A DNA stretch of 64,000 bases from Myxococcota bacterium. GTDB taxonomy: Bacteria; Myxococcota_A; UBA796; UBA9615; JAKLKC01. The notes beneath the pieces were generated by a model. That model searched no databases. It was given only the letters and a program-made list of their open reading frames with translations, and was not told the DNA's origin. Both the position numbers and the translations under genes were made by a program. This document shows, piece after piece, positions 1-8,645 of the stretch (its first letter is position 1; each line of letters begins with the position of its first letter). Where the stretch lies: the NCBI GenBank assembly GCA_023150875.1, contig JAKLKC010000002.1:114728-178727 (forward strand), in the 5' to 3' direction.

Positions 1-9
1 GCTGACGGC

Positions 10-1110
10 ATGGGCCTTCGGGGAGGCATCGCCGCGGCGGCCGTCCTGGTCGCCGCCGGTTGCTACCCTCCCGACCGGCCCTGCGCCGTGGGGAGCGTGT
101 GCGCGGTGGTCGGAAACGGGTTCTCGGGCTACAACGGGGATGGCGAGGACGCCCTGGAGACGGCCCTGTACTTCCCCACCGCGATCCTGAGACATCCCGA
201 CGGGCGCCTGCTCTTCCTGGACGAGAACAACTACCGCCTCCGGGCCCTGGAGTCCGACGGGACGGTCTCGACGGTCGCGGGCAACGGGGTCCACGCCTAC
301 TCCCGCGAGGGGGCTCCCGCCCTGGAGACCCCCTTCGAGAACCCCTACGACGCGGCCTACGGGCCTGACGGGGCGCTCTACGTCGCCGGGTGGCACGAGG
401 GGAGGATCCTGCGGATCGGCGAGGCGGGGGTGGTGGAGGTCTTCGCGGGCACCGGCGAGATCGCCTATGAAGGCGACGGGCGACCCGCGACCCTGGCCAG
501 CTTCCTGGAGCCCAAGTCCCTGGCCTTCGGTCCCGACGGGTCCCTCTTCGTCACGGACACGGGCGCGAACCGGGTGCGGCGGATCGCCCCCGACGGGATC
601 GTGGACCGCGTGGTGGGCACGGGGGACGCCGGGCCTCCCACCGAGGGTGCCGGCACCGCCGTGGCCCTGGACCAGCCCGAGGGGCTGGCCTGGGACCCCG
701 TCCGCGACCGCCTGCTCATCGGCGACACCTACTCCCACCGGATCTGCGCCTGGGATCCCTCCACCTTCGAGGTGACCAACGTCGCCGGGACCGGCGCCGA
801 GGGCTACTCCGGCGACGGGGGCCCCGCCGTCCAGGCGCGGCTCCGCTTCCCGCGGGACCTCACGGTGGCGGACGACGGGACGATCTTCCTGACCGACACC
901 GGCAACAAGGTGGTGCGCGAGATCGCGCCGGACGGTACCATTCGGACCGCCATCGGCTCCCGATCCGGCGAGCCCTGGCCCGCGGGGTCCCTCGCCCCCG
1001 AAGACGCGCCGCTGGACTACCCGGTCGGGATCTTCTGGGACCGGGGCTCCCTCTATTTCTCCGACTGGACCCACCAGCGGGTGCTGGTCCACGTCGGAGC
1101 GACGGACTGA
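10..1110 (+). CDS. NHL/YncE-type beta-propeller lipoprotein
   Basis: The predicted protein has 366 residues. A short N-terminal hydrophobic segment ends in a lipobox (VAAGC, Cys18), so an outer-surface or periplasmic lipoprotein is likely. The rest consists of repeats of about 50-60 residues with the pattern AGNG/AGTG...GDGG.A..A.L..P..l....DG.lyvaD..n.rvR.i...G, which is the NHL-repeat signature and should fold as a six-bladed propeller. NHL propellers usually mediate binding, and I see no catalytic motif, so the ligand is unknown. The start is the first ATG before the signal peptide. The next gene starts 3 bp after the stop, so the two are probably co-transcribed. Family call confident, function unknown. 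Confidence 0.85.
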   Translation: MGLRGGIAAAAVLVAAGCYPPDRPCAVGSVCAVVGNGFSGYNGDGEDALETALYFPTAILRHPDGRLLFLDENNYRLRALESDGTVSTVAGNGVHAYSREGAPALETPFENPYDAAYGPDGALYVAGWHEGRILRIGEAGVVEVFAGTGEIAYEGDGRPATLASFLEPKSLAFGPDGSLFVTDTGANRVRRIAPDGIVDRVVGTGDAGPPTEGAGTAVALDQPEGLAWDPVRDRLLIGDTYSHRICAWDPSTFEVTNVAGTGAEGYSGDGGPAVQARLRFPRDLTVADDGTIFLTDTGNKVVREIAPDGTIRTAIGSRSGEPWPAGSLAPEDAPLDYPVGIFWDRGSLYFSDWTHQRVLVHVGATD

Positions 1111-1112
1111 AC

Positions 1113-1715
1113 ATGCCCTCGAACCCCCGTGCCGTCGCGTCCACCCTCGCTCTGGCGGGGATCTCCACCCTCGGGGCCTGCACGACGGCCTTCGTCGAGC
1201 CGGCGACCCTCCATGCGGCCGGGGGATCGGCGTCCTACGTCATGAGCTGCGAGAATCCCGATCCGCAGATCGCCGGCGGGACCGGGGAGCAGGCGTTCGT
1301 CCCCGTGGCGGACGGCGACGCCATCGAGATCATCCGCGGGCCCCAGGGGGGCTGGCACATCGTGGGCAGCGTTCGGGTGGCGAACCTCTCCGAGTTCGTC
1401 ACCATCGACTTCACCCTCACGGACGTCGAGAGCGGCACCGAGGTGTCGGTGCAGCGCTCCCAGACCAGCCTCTTCGCGCCCTACGACGACTGCATCGGGG
1501 AGAAGCTCGGCCTGCTGGGGGTCTTCGATCCCGCCCTCATCGCTCCGCTACAGGGGGGAGACAACACCCTCACCCCCTGCGACCTCTTCGGTGGCCACAC
1601 GGTGCGGATGCACTTCTCGGTCACCGAGGCGCTGGTGGACAGCCCCCGGACGCTGGAGCAGGACCTGGACATCGTCGCCTACGCCGCGCCGGAGTGCTGG
1701 CCCGACGAGGCGTGA
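1113..1715 (+). CDS. hypothetical lipoprotein
   Basis: The predicted protein has 200 residues with a type II signal peptide ending in LGAC (Cys23). I do not recognise a domain. The mature part is acidic and beta-rich in appearance, with several cysteines that could form disulfides after export (in SCENP, YDDCIGE, TPCDLFG and PECWPDE). It begins 3 bp after the NHL-repeat gene, so a shared transcript and a shared surface location are likely. The ATG at 1113 is chosen because it directly precedes a good signal peptide. Confidence 0.7.
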   Translation: MPSNPRAVASTLALAGISTLGACTTAFVEPATLHAAGGSASYVMSCENPDPQIAGGTGEQAFVPVADGDAIEIIRGPQGGWHIVGSVRVANLSEFVTIDFTLTDVESGTEVSVQRSQTSLFAPYDDCIGEKLGLLGVFDPALIAPLQGGDNTLTPCDLFGGHTVRMHFSVTEALVDSPRTLEQDLDIVAYAAPECWPDEA

Positions 1716-1744
1716 TCCCCGCGAGGATCGATCTCCGGATCCCG

Positions 1745-2350
1745 TCAGGGCCAGGGAGGGGAGTTCCAGGCGGTCTCCGCCTCTTCGTACACCTCGAGGT
1801 GCCGCTCGGCCAGGGTCTCGGGGCTGGTGGCGGGGGTGGCGGGCAGGACGCGGACCTGCCGGGCTCGTCCGGGGAGCAGGTGCCGGAGCATGTCCCGGGC
1901 GGCCTCGTCGTGCACGACGATCCGTTGGGCCCGGGCGAGGGCCGCGACGAGGCGCCACCGCCCCAGCGGCCGCCCCAGGAGCCGCAGGGGGTCCTGGATG
2001 GTCAGGACCAGCGGGCCGCGGTGCCACAGGGGCGCCGCGGTATGGGGGATGTGGAGGAGGCCGTAGGGAGCGGCGGCGCCGAGGCGCACCGCCGACGTGG
2101 GGGTGTCCACCGGCCCCGAAAGGCGGACGGGTCGAGGGCCCGGCGGCGGCAGCCACCCCGCGTGGGGGTCCACGAGGAGGATGAGGTCCCCCCCTACGAT
2201 GCGTGCCAGCCCCTCGGCCAGGCGACGGCAGTAGTCCCCCGACGCCGGGTGGGCCGCGAGGCGCGCGTCGAAGGTCCGGCGCGGGACGGGTTCCGGCCGG
2301 ATCGGCGAGTCGGAGATCAGAGCACCCGCGAGCCCGCCCATGGCCGTCAC
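1745..2350 (-). CDS. short GT4-like glycosyltransferase N-terminal domain, probable remnant
   Basis: The predicted protein has 201 residues and starts at GTG 2350 (ATG 2341 is an alternative). The middle resembles the acceptor-binding half of family 4 glycosyltransferases: HIPHTAAPLWHRGPLVLTIQD, then AQRIVVHDEAARDML and RARQVRVLP, corresponding to the strand that leads into the interdomain linker. The donor-binding Rossmann half, with the usual G.....KG and E..G..(L/V)..EA motifs, is absent. The protein runs straight from the linker into LAERHLEVYEEA, which looks like the C-terminal helix of a full-length enzyme. This suggests a large internal deletion, so catalytic activity is unlikely. A genuine short protein is possible but less likely. 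Confidence 0.5.
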   Translation of the reverse strand: MTAMGGLAGALISDSPIRPEPVPRRTFDARLAAHPASGDYCRRLAEGLARIVGGDLILLVDPHAGWLPPPGPRPVRLSGPVDTPTSAVRLGAAAPYGLLHIPHTAAPLWHRGPLVLTIQDPLRLLGRPLGRWRLVAALARAQRIVVHDEAARDMLRHLLPGRARQVRVLPATPATSPETLAERHLEVYEEAETAWNSPPWP

Positions 2351-2595
2351 CCCCCCAACGGTCCCGCCCCGCCCGTGGCCGGGCGAGGGGACGGGGGGAT
2401 CTGTGCCGGCACCCCGGGGCTGGCAAGACCCTGTAAGGGGATTCCGGACCGCGGATCCGGGAGGGGCTGCGGGTCGCGTCCCAGGGGGGCGTTCCCCTCG
2501 CCGACGGCTCGCTCCATAATGCGGGCTCCCGTCGCCGCCAGGGCCGGGCCCGCTGGGGCCGGGGCGCCTCGCCGGCCGCCGGGTCGGAGTCCCTG

Positions 2596-4284
2596 ATGAA
2601 CGTCCTCTCCTGGCGCGGCCTCGCCGCGCTGGCCCTCGCCACCGTCTCCGTCGCGTGCGGGAGGGGCGAAGAGCCCACCACGCCCGCGGCGGCGGTCCCG
2701 AAGGAGGCCACGGCGGTGGACGACGTCCTCCCCCAGGGGGCGGTCCAGGTCGCCCTGCTCTACTCGGGCAACGTCGACGGCGACACCGAGCCCTGTGGGT
2801 GACCGAAGAATCCGCTTGGCGGTCTTGCCAGGCGATCGACGGTCATCGACAGGGAGCGTGGCGCGGCGCCGGACCTGATCCTGGTGGACAGCGGCGACCT
2901 GTTCTGGAAGCAGGCGACGATCCCCGAGGCGGAGCGGGGGCAGCGGCTGGCGAAGGCGGAGCTGATCGCCCGGGCCGTCGGCCGGGAACGTCCCACGGCG
3001 ATGGTGGCGGGGGAGGGAGACCTGGCGTTCGGGCTGGACTGGGTCCAGCGGACCGCCAAGGCCCACGGGCTGCCCTACGTGTCCGCGAACCTCCACCGGG
3101 CGGACGGGGGGCTCGTCTTCCCGGCCCACGTCGTCGCGACCTCGGGGGGAAAGCGGATCGGCCTGTTCGGTCTGACCTCCGAGGCGCTGAGCCTCCCCGG
3201 GGTCCGGGCCAGCGATCCCGTCGCCGCCGCCCGCGGCCAGGTGGAGGCTCTGAGGGGGCAGGGGGTGGACCTGGTGGTCGCCGTCTCCCATCTCGGGTCC
3301 CGGCGGGACGAGGAGGTGGTGGGGGCGGTCCCGGGGATCGACCTGGTGGTGGGAGGGCACGACCGCCAGCAGCGGACGCAGCCCCGCTTCGCCGGCGACA
3401 CGCCCATGGTGCAGGCGGGCAGCCGTGGGAAGCACCTCGGGAAGCTGGTGCTCTCCGTGGTCCCCGGAGCCCGCGGCTTCGTGGACGGCGGGGCGGGCGC
3501 GAGGGCGCAGCAGCAGCGGGAACGGGCCGAGGCGAGGATCCGGGGCATCGAGGAGCGCCTCGCCGCCGCCACCGACGAGGACGACCGGCTGCGCCTGGAG
3601 CGGGGCCTGGAGTCGGCCCGGCGGCGGCTCGAGGAGGTCCCGGATCCGCCCCCACCGCGGCCGGGCGTCCTCCGCCACCGGGTCGCGGGCAGCGAGATCG
3701 CCCTGTCCCGGGAGGTCCCGGACCATGCCCAGGTCGCGGGGTGGGTCGAGGCCCTCAAGGCGCGGATGCCCGAGGCGTTCGTGGACGACCACGGGCACGG
3801 CCACGGGGGCGAGGACGGGGAGCCGCCCCGGGCGGGTCCCGCCCACGGCGACTTCCGGGGCGCGGGGACCTGCCGGTCCTGCCATCCCACCGAGTTCGCC
3901 CAGTGGAGCACGACCCGGCATGCCCGAGCTTACGCGAGCCTGGTGAAGGACAAGAGGCACACGGACTTCGACTGCGTGCGGTGCCACGTCACCGGGTGGG
4001 GCGAGGAGGGAGGCCCCGACCACCCCCAACGGGTCGGGGCGATGCGGAACGTGCAGTGCGAGGCCTGCCACGGCGCCGCCGCCGGGCACGTCGCCGAGCC
4101 CACCAAGGTCAAACCTGCCCGCGTGAAGATCCCGGAGCCCGTCTGCAAGGGGTGCCACGATCCCTCCCAGGACATGGGCCGATTCGACTACCGGACCTAC
4201 CTTCCCAAGGTCGACCACTCCACCCGCGCCGCCCCGGCCAGGTCCGCCGGGGCACCCGCCGGAGGCGTTACGCCCAACCGATGA
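2596..4284 (+). CDS. selenocysteine-containing metallophosphatase/tetraheme cytochrome c lipoprotein (TGA 2800-2802 read as Sec)
   Basis: One frame of 563 codons contains a single internal TGA at codon 69. The N-terminus is a lipoprotein signal (SVAC, Cys21). Residues about 50-300 resemble the UshA/5'-nucleotidase metallophosphatase fold: YSGNVDG, then Glu-Pro-Cys67-Gly-Sec69, NPLGGLARR, LVDSGD, VSANL, VAVSHLG and VVGGHD. The family's D-x-H metal motif is replaced by the Cys-Gly-Sec site, and GNHE is replaced by GEGD. A charged coiled-coil-like stretch (about 305-350) follows. The C-terminus has four CxxCH heme motifs (Cys426, 460, 488, 517) in a c554-like domain. From family memory, relatives read EPCGC..GGL.RR, so TGA sits where Cys is expected. 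The frame is identical on both sides and a SECIS-like hairpin lies just downstream, so a frameshift is not needed. It overlaps tsaD by ATGA. A redox role at the cell surface is inference. The alternative is a nonsense pseudogene. Confidence 0.8.
2813..2834 (+). promoter_or_regulatory. candidate bacterial SECIS hairpin
   Basis: Positions 2813-2820 (CGCTTGGC) pair with 2827-2834 (GCCAGGCG). This gives an 8-bp stem with one U-G wobble around the loop GGTCTT (2821-2826). The loop begins 18 nt after the TGA at 2800-2802. Bacterial SECIS elements lie immediately 3' of the Sec codon and present a GU-containing apical loop to SelB. From memory, the E. coli fdhF element has a GGUCU loop at essentially this spacing. 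It lies inside the coding region, over codons for conserved residues. Confidence 0.75.
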
Positions 4285-5306
4285 TCGTCCTGGGGATCGA
4301 GTCGAGCTGCGACGAGACCGCCGCCGCCGTCGTGGACGGTGGGGGGGTGAGGTCCGACGTCGTCTCCTCCCAGGTGGACCTGCACGCCCGCTGGGGCGGG
4401 GTCGTCCCCGAGATCGCCTCCCGGGCCCACCTGGACCGGATCGGTCCCGTGGTCCGCCAGGCCCTCCGGGAGGCCGGGATCGGGCTGGGATCCGTCGAGG
4501 GGGTGGCGGTGACCTGCGCCCCGGGGCTGGTGGGCTCGCTGCTGGTGGGGGTGAGCTACGCCAAGTCCCTCGCCTTCGTCCGGGGACTCCCGCTGGTCGG
4601 GGTCCACCACCTGGAGGGGCACCTCCTCGCCCCCTTCCTGAGTGGAGGGGCCCCGGAATTCCCGTTCGTGGCCCTGGTGGTGTCCGGCGGCCACACCGCC
4701 CTCTACCGGGCCGACGGCTTCGGGGAGTACCGCACCCTCGGGGAGACCCGGGACGACGCGGCGGGGGAGGCGTTCGACAAGGCGGCGAAGCTCCTCGGGT
4801 TGCCCTACCCCGGGGGCGTGGTGATCGACCGTCTCGCCCGGGGCGGGGATCCGGCGGCGGTCCGCTTCCCCCGGGGCATGGTGGGCAAGGGGGGGCTGGA
4901 CTTCTCCTTCAGCGGCCTCAAGACGGCGCTGCTCCAGCACGTCCGGACGCACGGGATCCCCGAGGGCCAGGGGCTCGCGGACCTTTGCGCCTCCTACCAG
5001 GAGGCCATCGTCGACGTGCTGGCGCGCAAGACGCTGAAGGCCGCCGAGAGGGCGGGGGTCGGGAGGATCGTCCTGTCGGGGGGCGTGGCCGCCAACTCCC
5101 GGTTGAGGGAGAGGATGGGCCGGGACGGGGAGCGCCACGGCCTCTCGGTGCGGCTCCCCGAGGGCCGCCACTGCACCGACAACGCGGCGATGATCGCCTA
5201 CGCCGGTCGCCAGCGGCTGGTGGGGGGCGAGCGGCACGGGCTGGACCTCGGGGTGGCGTCGACCTCGTCCCTGGAGCGGTCGATCGCTCCTCCGCCGGTC
5301 GCCTGA
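4281..5306 (+). CDS. tsaD: tRNA N6-adenosine threonylcarbamoyltransferase TsaD
   Basis: The predicted protein has 341 residues, the usual length for the Kae1/Gcp/TsaD family. It starts MIVLGIESSCDET, the ASKHA nucleotide-binding signature. HHLEGH supplies the metal-binding HxxxH, VVSGGHT and the SGGVA box near the C-terminus are present, and DNAAMIAYAG completes the site. TsaD transfers threonylcarbamoyl from TC-AMP to A37 of ANN-decoding tRNAs with TsaB and TsaE, neither of which is in this window. Its ATG overlaps the stop of the upstream selenoprotein candidate (ATGA), and rsmA follows after 1 bp, so the three are probably one transcript. Confidence 0.97.
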   Translation: MIVLGIESSCDETAAAVVDGGGVRSDVVSSQVDLHARWGGVVPEIASRAHLDRIGPVVRQALREAGIGLGSVEGVAVTCAPGLVGSLLVGVSYAKSLAFVRGLPLVGVHHLEGHLLAPFLSGGAPEFPFVALVVSGGHTALYRADGFGEYRTLGETRDDAAGEAFDKAAKLLGLPYPGGVVIDRLARGGDPAAVRFPRGMVGKGGLDFSFSGLKTALLQHVRTHGIPEGQGLADLCASYQEAIVDVLARKTLKAAERAGVGRIVLSGGVAANSRLRERMGRDGERHGLSVRLPEGRHCTDNAAMIAYAGRQRLVGGERHGLDLGVASTSSLERSIAPPPVA

Positions 5307-5307
5307 C

Positions 5308-6153
5308 ATGGCGCGTGCGAAGAGGTCCCTCGGCCAGAACTTCCTCGTGGACCCCGGGGTCGCCCGCCGCATCGTCGACGCCGCCTCCATCGCACCCTCG
5401 GACTCCGTGCTGGAGATCGGCCCCGGCCGGGGAGCGCTGACCGAGATCCTGTGCCATCGCGCCGGCCGCCTGCTGGCCATCGAGAAGGACGACGAGCTCT
5501 TCCCCGCCCTCGCCGCCCGCTTCGCCGGCGACCCGAAGGTGACGGTGGTCCACGGGGACGCCCTGGACTACGACCTGGACGGCCTGCTGCCCGGGGCCCC
5601 CTGGAAGGTCATCGCCAACCTCCCCTACAACGTTGCCACCCCCATCGCCCTGCGCCTCATGGCCCGGGGGGACCTCTTCTCGGACCTCGTGCTGATGTTC
5701 CAGAGGGAGGTCGCGGCGCGCCTGGCGGCGGCGCCGGGGGGAGGGGAGTACGGGATCCCCTCGGTGATCGCGAGGGTCTACAGCGAGCCCTACCTTTTGT
5801 TCTCGGTCCAGCCGGGGTCCTTCCGCCCGGTGCCGAAGGTCGTCTCGACCGTCGTGCGGTTCCGGGTGCGCCGGGAGCCTCTGGTCCCGGCGGAGGAGAT
5901 CCCCGCCTTCGAGCGGGTGGTCCGCTGCTCCTTCCACGGGCGGCGCAAGACCCTGCTCAACTCCCTGGCGACGTCCGAGCTCGCCCTGGACCCGGGACGG
6001 GTGCGCTCCGCCTGTGCTCGGGCGGGGATCGACCCCGGTCGCAGGGCCGAGACCCTGGCCGTCCTGGAGTTCCTCGCCCTCGAGCGGGCGATCGGGGAGG
6101 TCGCCGGGGCGGAGGGGGATGCCCCCGTACGGCGTGCGCGCCCGGGCGGTTGA
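5308..6153 (+). CDS. rsmA: 16S rRNA dimethyladenosine transferase RsmA (KsgA)
   Basis: The predicted protein has 281 residues. It opens with the family signature SLGQNFLVD and carries the SAM-binding motif [11 protein letters not shown], the acidic [12 protein letters not shown] and the catalytic NLPYNV box. The C-terminal helical domain includes [14 protein letters not shown] and RRKTLLNSL. The enzyme dimethylates two adjacent adenosines in helix 45 of 16S rRNA late in 30S assembly. It starts 1 bp after the tsaD stop, so translational coupling is likely. The extra C-terminal tail (residues about 265-281) is low-complexity. Confidence 0.97.
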   Translation: MARAKRSLGQNFLVDPGVARRIVDAASIAPSDSVLEIGPGRGALTEILCHRAGRLLAIEKDDELFPALAARFAGDPKVTVVHGDALDYDLDGLLPGAPWKVIANLPYNVATPIALRLMARGDLFSDLVLMFQREVAARLAAAPGGGEYGIPSVIARVYSEPYLLFSVQPGSFRPVPKVVSTVVRFRVRREPLVPAEEIPAFERVVRCSFHGRRKTLLNSLATSELALDPGRVRSACARAGIDPGRRAETLAVLEFLALERAIGEVAGAEGDAPVRRARPGG

Positions 6154-6235
6154 AAGGGAGCGTCGCCATCGCTATCCTTCGCGCGGCCGGGCGAGGATCC
6201 TCCCTCCCCCATCGACTCCCCCCAGCGAGATCCCC

Positions 6236-6979
6236 ATGCGCCTCTTCATCGATACCGCCAACCTCGACGAGATCCGCGAGGTCGCCTCGTGGGGCATCCT
6301 CGACGGCGTCACCACCAACCCCTCGCTGATCGCCCGGGAGGGCCGGAACTTCGCGGAGGCCATCGACGAGATCTGCCGGTTGGTGGACGGACCGGTGAGC
6401 GCCGAGGTCGTGGCCCAGGACGCCGCGTCCATGCTCCGGGAGGCGAGGGTCCTGGCGCGGATCCACGAGAACGTGGTCGTGAAGGTCCCCATGGGCATCG
6501 AGGGGGTGAAGGCCGTCGCGGCCCTCTCCCAGGAGGGGATCCCCACCAACGTCACCCTGGTGTTCACGCCGGCCCAGGCCCTGCTCGCGGCCAAGGCGGG
6601 GGCCACCTTCGTCAGCCCCTTCGTGGGCCGCATCGACGACATCGGCGCGGACGGGATGCAGGTGGTGGCCGACATCGTCGAGCTGTTCGACACCTACGCC
6701 TACGATACCGACGTCCTCGCGGCCTCCATCCGCCACCCGGGGCACGTCCTGGGCGCCGCCAAGGCCGGCTCCCACGTCGCCACCTGCCCGTTCAAGGTCC
6801 TCCAGCAGCTCTATCGGAATCCCCTCACCGACCTCGGGAACTCCGCGTTCCTCAAGGACTGGGCGGCGGTCCCGGGGGGGGACGACCTGGTGGGGCTCGT
6901 GACGGCGTTCCTGGACCGGCGCGACGCGCCGAGCAAGCCCCAGAAGGGGGCGAAGGCCGGCCGCAAGAAGAAGGAGTGA
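6236..6979 (+). CDS. fsa: transaldolase / fructose-6-phosphate aldolase (TalC/Fsa family)
   Basis: The predicted protein has 247 residues. It begins [31 protein letters not shown] in form (IDTAN, then DGVTTNP), typical of the short decameric Fsa/TalC branch. VVKVPM contains the Schiff-base lysine on beta-strand 4, and [12 protein letters not shown] and [11 protein letters not shown] complete the barrel. The product either transfers dihydroxyacetone units in the non-oxidative pentose phosphate pathway or cleaves fructose 6-phosphate; sequence alone does not separate the two. The ATG at 6236 starts exactly at the conserved N-terminus. The Lys-rich tail after about residue 230 is unusual. A possible -10 (TATCCT) lies upstream at about 6173. 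Confidence 0.93.
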   Translation: MRLFIDTANLDEIREVASWGILDGVTTNPSLIAREGRNFAEAIDEICRLVDGPVSAEVVAQDAASMLREARVLARIHENVVVKVPMGIEGVKAVAALSQEGIPTNVTLVFTPAQALLAAKAGATFVSPFVGRIDDIGADGMQVVADIVELFDTYAYDTDVLAASIRHPGHVLGAAKAGSHVATCPFKVLQQLYRNPLTDLGNSAFLKDWAAVPGGDDLVGLVTAFLDRRDAPSKPQKGAKAGRKKKE

Positions 6980-7036
6980 CGGCGGCGGGCCGGTCCACCT
7001 CGCCCCCGATCCCCCGGGTCCGCCGCGGGTCCGCCG

Positions 7037-7065
7037 TTGACGGCGGGGGGCCTCCTTGCTATACC
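7037..7065 (+). promoter_or_regulatory. sigma-70-type promoter of the tetR-etfBA operon
   Basis: TTGACG (7037-7042) and TATACC (7060-7065) are separated by 17 bp, the optimal spacing. Transcription would start near 7072. The palindrome at 7079-7096 lies a few bases beyond that, and the tetR start codon is at 7149. Confidence 0.7.
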
Positions 7066-7078
7066 CTCCCGGCGCTCC

Positions 7079-7096
7079 TGAATGACGGTTCATTCA
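7079..7096 (+). promoter_or_regulatory. TetR/FadR-type operator
   Basis: TGAATGACGGTTCATTCA is a perfect inverted repeat (TGAATGA/TCATTCA, 4-bp centre). It closely matches the operator type known for the TetR-family FadR repressor of Bacillus fatty-acid degradation genes. It sits just downstream of the predicted transcription start of the operon encoding a TetR protein and EtfBA. Autorepression relieved by acyl-CoA is the natural reading, by inference. Confidence 0.8.
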
Positions 7097-7148
7097 TGCG
7101 GCCGCCGGATCCACGCCACGGGCGGCCGGCGGCCCGCCGCGGAACAGG

Positions 7149-7805
7149 ATGCCCGAGCGAAAGAAGGACAAGCGCCGCCTCATCCTCGACGCCGCCGTCG
7201 AGGTCTTCGCCGCCCAGGGCTTCCACCGCTCCCGGGTGTCGGACATCGCCCGCCGGGCCGAGATCGCCGACGGGACGATCTACCTGTACTTCAAGAGCAA
7301 GGACGACGTCCTGATCTCGGTGTTCGAGGAGCGCATGGGCGAGCTCATCGAGGACGCCCGGGCTTTCGTCTCCGAGGCCCAGGATCCCCGGGAGCGCCTC
7401 CGCCGCTTCGCGCGGTTCCACGTCGCCATGGCCGAGCAGAACCGCTCCCTGGCGGCGGTGTTCCTGGTGGAGATCCGCCTCTCCAACCGCTTCATGAAGG
7501 ACTACCAGCCCCAGCGGCTGAAGGAGTACCTGGACCTGATCGGCGAGATCGTCGAGGACGGGCAGCGCGCGGGAGTCTTCCGCCCCGACGTGAACCCCAT
7601 CGTCGTCCGCCGCGCCTTCTTCGGCGCGCTGGACGAGACGGCGATGCAGTGGATCCTCACGCCGGGGAGCCGCCGCCGCTACCGGCTCGAGCCGACGGCC
7701 GAGGAGATCACCGAGATCTTCATCCGTGGCCTCGCCCACGGGGCCGAGTCCCCCACCCAGCCACCGCCCCCCCAAACCGCGTTCAGCGAGGAGGTCGCTC
7801 CGTGA
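7149..7805 (+). CDS. TetR-family regulator, FadR-like, of electron transfer flavoprotein genes
   Basis: The predicted protein has 218 residues. The N-terminal helix-turn-helix domain spans about residues 5-55 (ILDAAVEVFAAQGF, SRVSDIARRAEIADGTIYLYFKSKDDVL), the canonical TetR pattern and very similar in form to FadR-type repressors. The C-terminal ligand-binding domain resembles TetR_C proteins that sense acyl-CoAs. It is the first gene of an operon: its stop overlaps the GTG start of etfB (GTGA). A palindrome matching the FadR operator type lies upstream. The likely job is to repress beta-oxidation electron-transfer genes until acyl-CoA is present (inference). Confidence 0.9.
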   Translation: MPERKKDKRRLILDAAVEVFAAQGFHRSRVSDIARRAEIADGTIYLYFKSKDDVLISVFEERMGELIEDARAFVSEAQDPRERLRRFARFHVAMAEQNRSLAAVFLVEIRLSNRFMKDYQPQRLKEYLDLIGEIVEDGQRAGVFRPDVNPIVVRRAFFGALDETAMQWILTPGSRRRYRLEPTAEEITEIFIRGLAHGAESPTQPPPPQTAFSEEVAP

Positions 7806-8596
7806 AGATCGGCGTGTTGCTCAAGCAGGTGCCGGACACCGAGACCAAGATCCGCATCAAGCCCGACGGATCCGGGATCGAGACCGGCGACATCAAGTGG
7901 ATCGTCAACCCCTACGACGAGCTCGCCGTCGAGGCGGGACTGCGCCTGAAGGAGAAGGTCGGAGGAGAGGTCGTCGTGGTCTCCCTCGGGCCCACCCGGG
8001 CCCAGGACGCGCTGCGGACCGCCCTCGCCATGGGGGCGGACCGTGCCATCCTCCTGGACAACGAGGCGTTCCAGGACGGCGACTCCCTGTCCACCTCCCG
8101 CGCCCTGGCGAAGGTGGTGCAGCAGGAGGGCTTCGAGATCGTCTTCGCCGGCAAGCAGGCCCTGGACGACGACGCGGTGCAGGTGCCGCAGATCGTCGCC
8201 GAGCTCCTCGACTGGCCCCACGTGACCAACATCGAGTCCTTCGAGCTCCAGGGCGGAGGGGACGTCGCGCGGGTCAAGAGGGGCGTCGGCGGCGGGGTCA
8301 CCGAGGTCATCGACGCCCGGCTCCCCGTGGTCCTCTCCTGCGACAAGGGCCTGAACGAGCCCCGCTACGCCAGCCTCCCCGGCATCATGAAGGCCAAGAC
8401 CAAGCCCCTCGCCAAGAAGTCCCCGGCGGACCTCGGCCTCGACGCGGGCGAGGTCGGCAGGGCGGGCGCGGTGGTGGTCGCCTCGGAGTTCCACCTGCCG
8501 CCGGACCGTCCGGCGGGGCGGATCATCGAGGGCGACCTGCCCGCCGCCTGTGCCGAGCTGGTGCGGCTCCTCCGCGAAGAGGCCAAGGTCGTCTGA
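7802..8596 (+). CDS. etfB: electron transfer flavoprotein beta subunit
   Basis: The predicted protein has 264 residues and starts at GTG, overlapping the tetR stop. It opens VKIGVLLKQVPDTETKI and contains the adenine-nucleotide-binding fold and the recognition-loop signature CDKGLNEPRYASLPGIMKAK. Together with EtfA it accepts electrons from acyl-CoA dehydrogenases and passes them to the quinone pool through an ETF dehydrogenase that is not in this window. The overlap with the TetR gene and 49-bp spacing to etfA support one operon. Confidence 0.95.
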   Translation: MKIGVLLKQVPDTETKIRIKPDGSGIETGDIKWIVNPYDELAVEAGLRLKEKVGGEVVVVSLGPTRAQDALRTALAMGADRAILLDNEAFQDGDSLSTSRALAKVVQQEGFEIVFAGKQALDDDAVQVPQIVAELLDWPHVTNIESFELQGGGDVARVKRGVGGGVTEVIDARLPVVLSCDKGLNEPRYASLPGIMKAKTKPLAKKSPADLGLDAGEVGRAGAVVVASEFHLPPDRPAGRIIEGDLPAACAELVRLLREEAKVV

Positions 8597-8645
8597 GCCC
8601 CAAACGGGATGCCCGCGGGGCCTTCCCCGCGTGAGGAAAGCGAGA

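Noticed and set aside
2596..2802. A complete 68-aa lipoprotein gene ending at TGA 2800-2802, with a separate gene starting at 2884
   Set aside because: The downstream frame is the same frame and resumes immediately with family-specific sequence (NPLGGLARR) before the ATG at 2884. The second ORF alone would lack an export signal although it carries periplasmic heme motifs.
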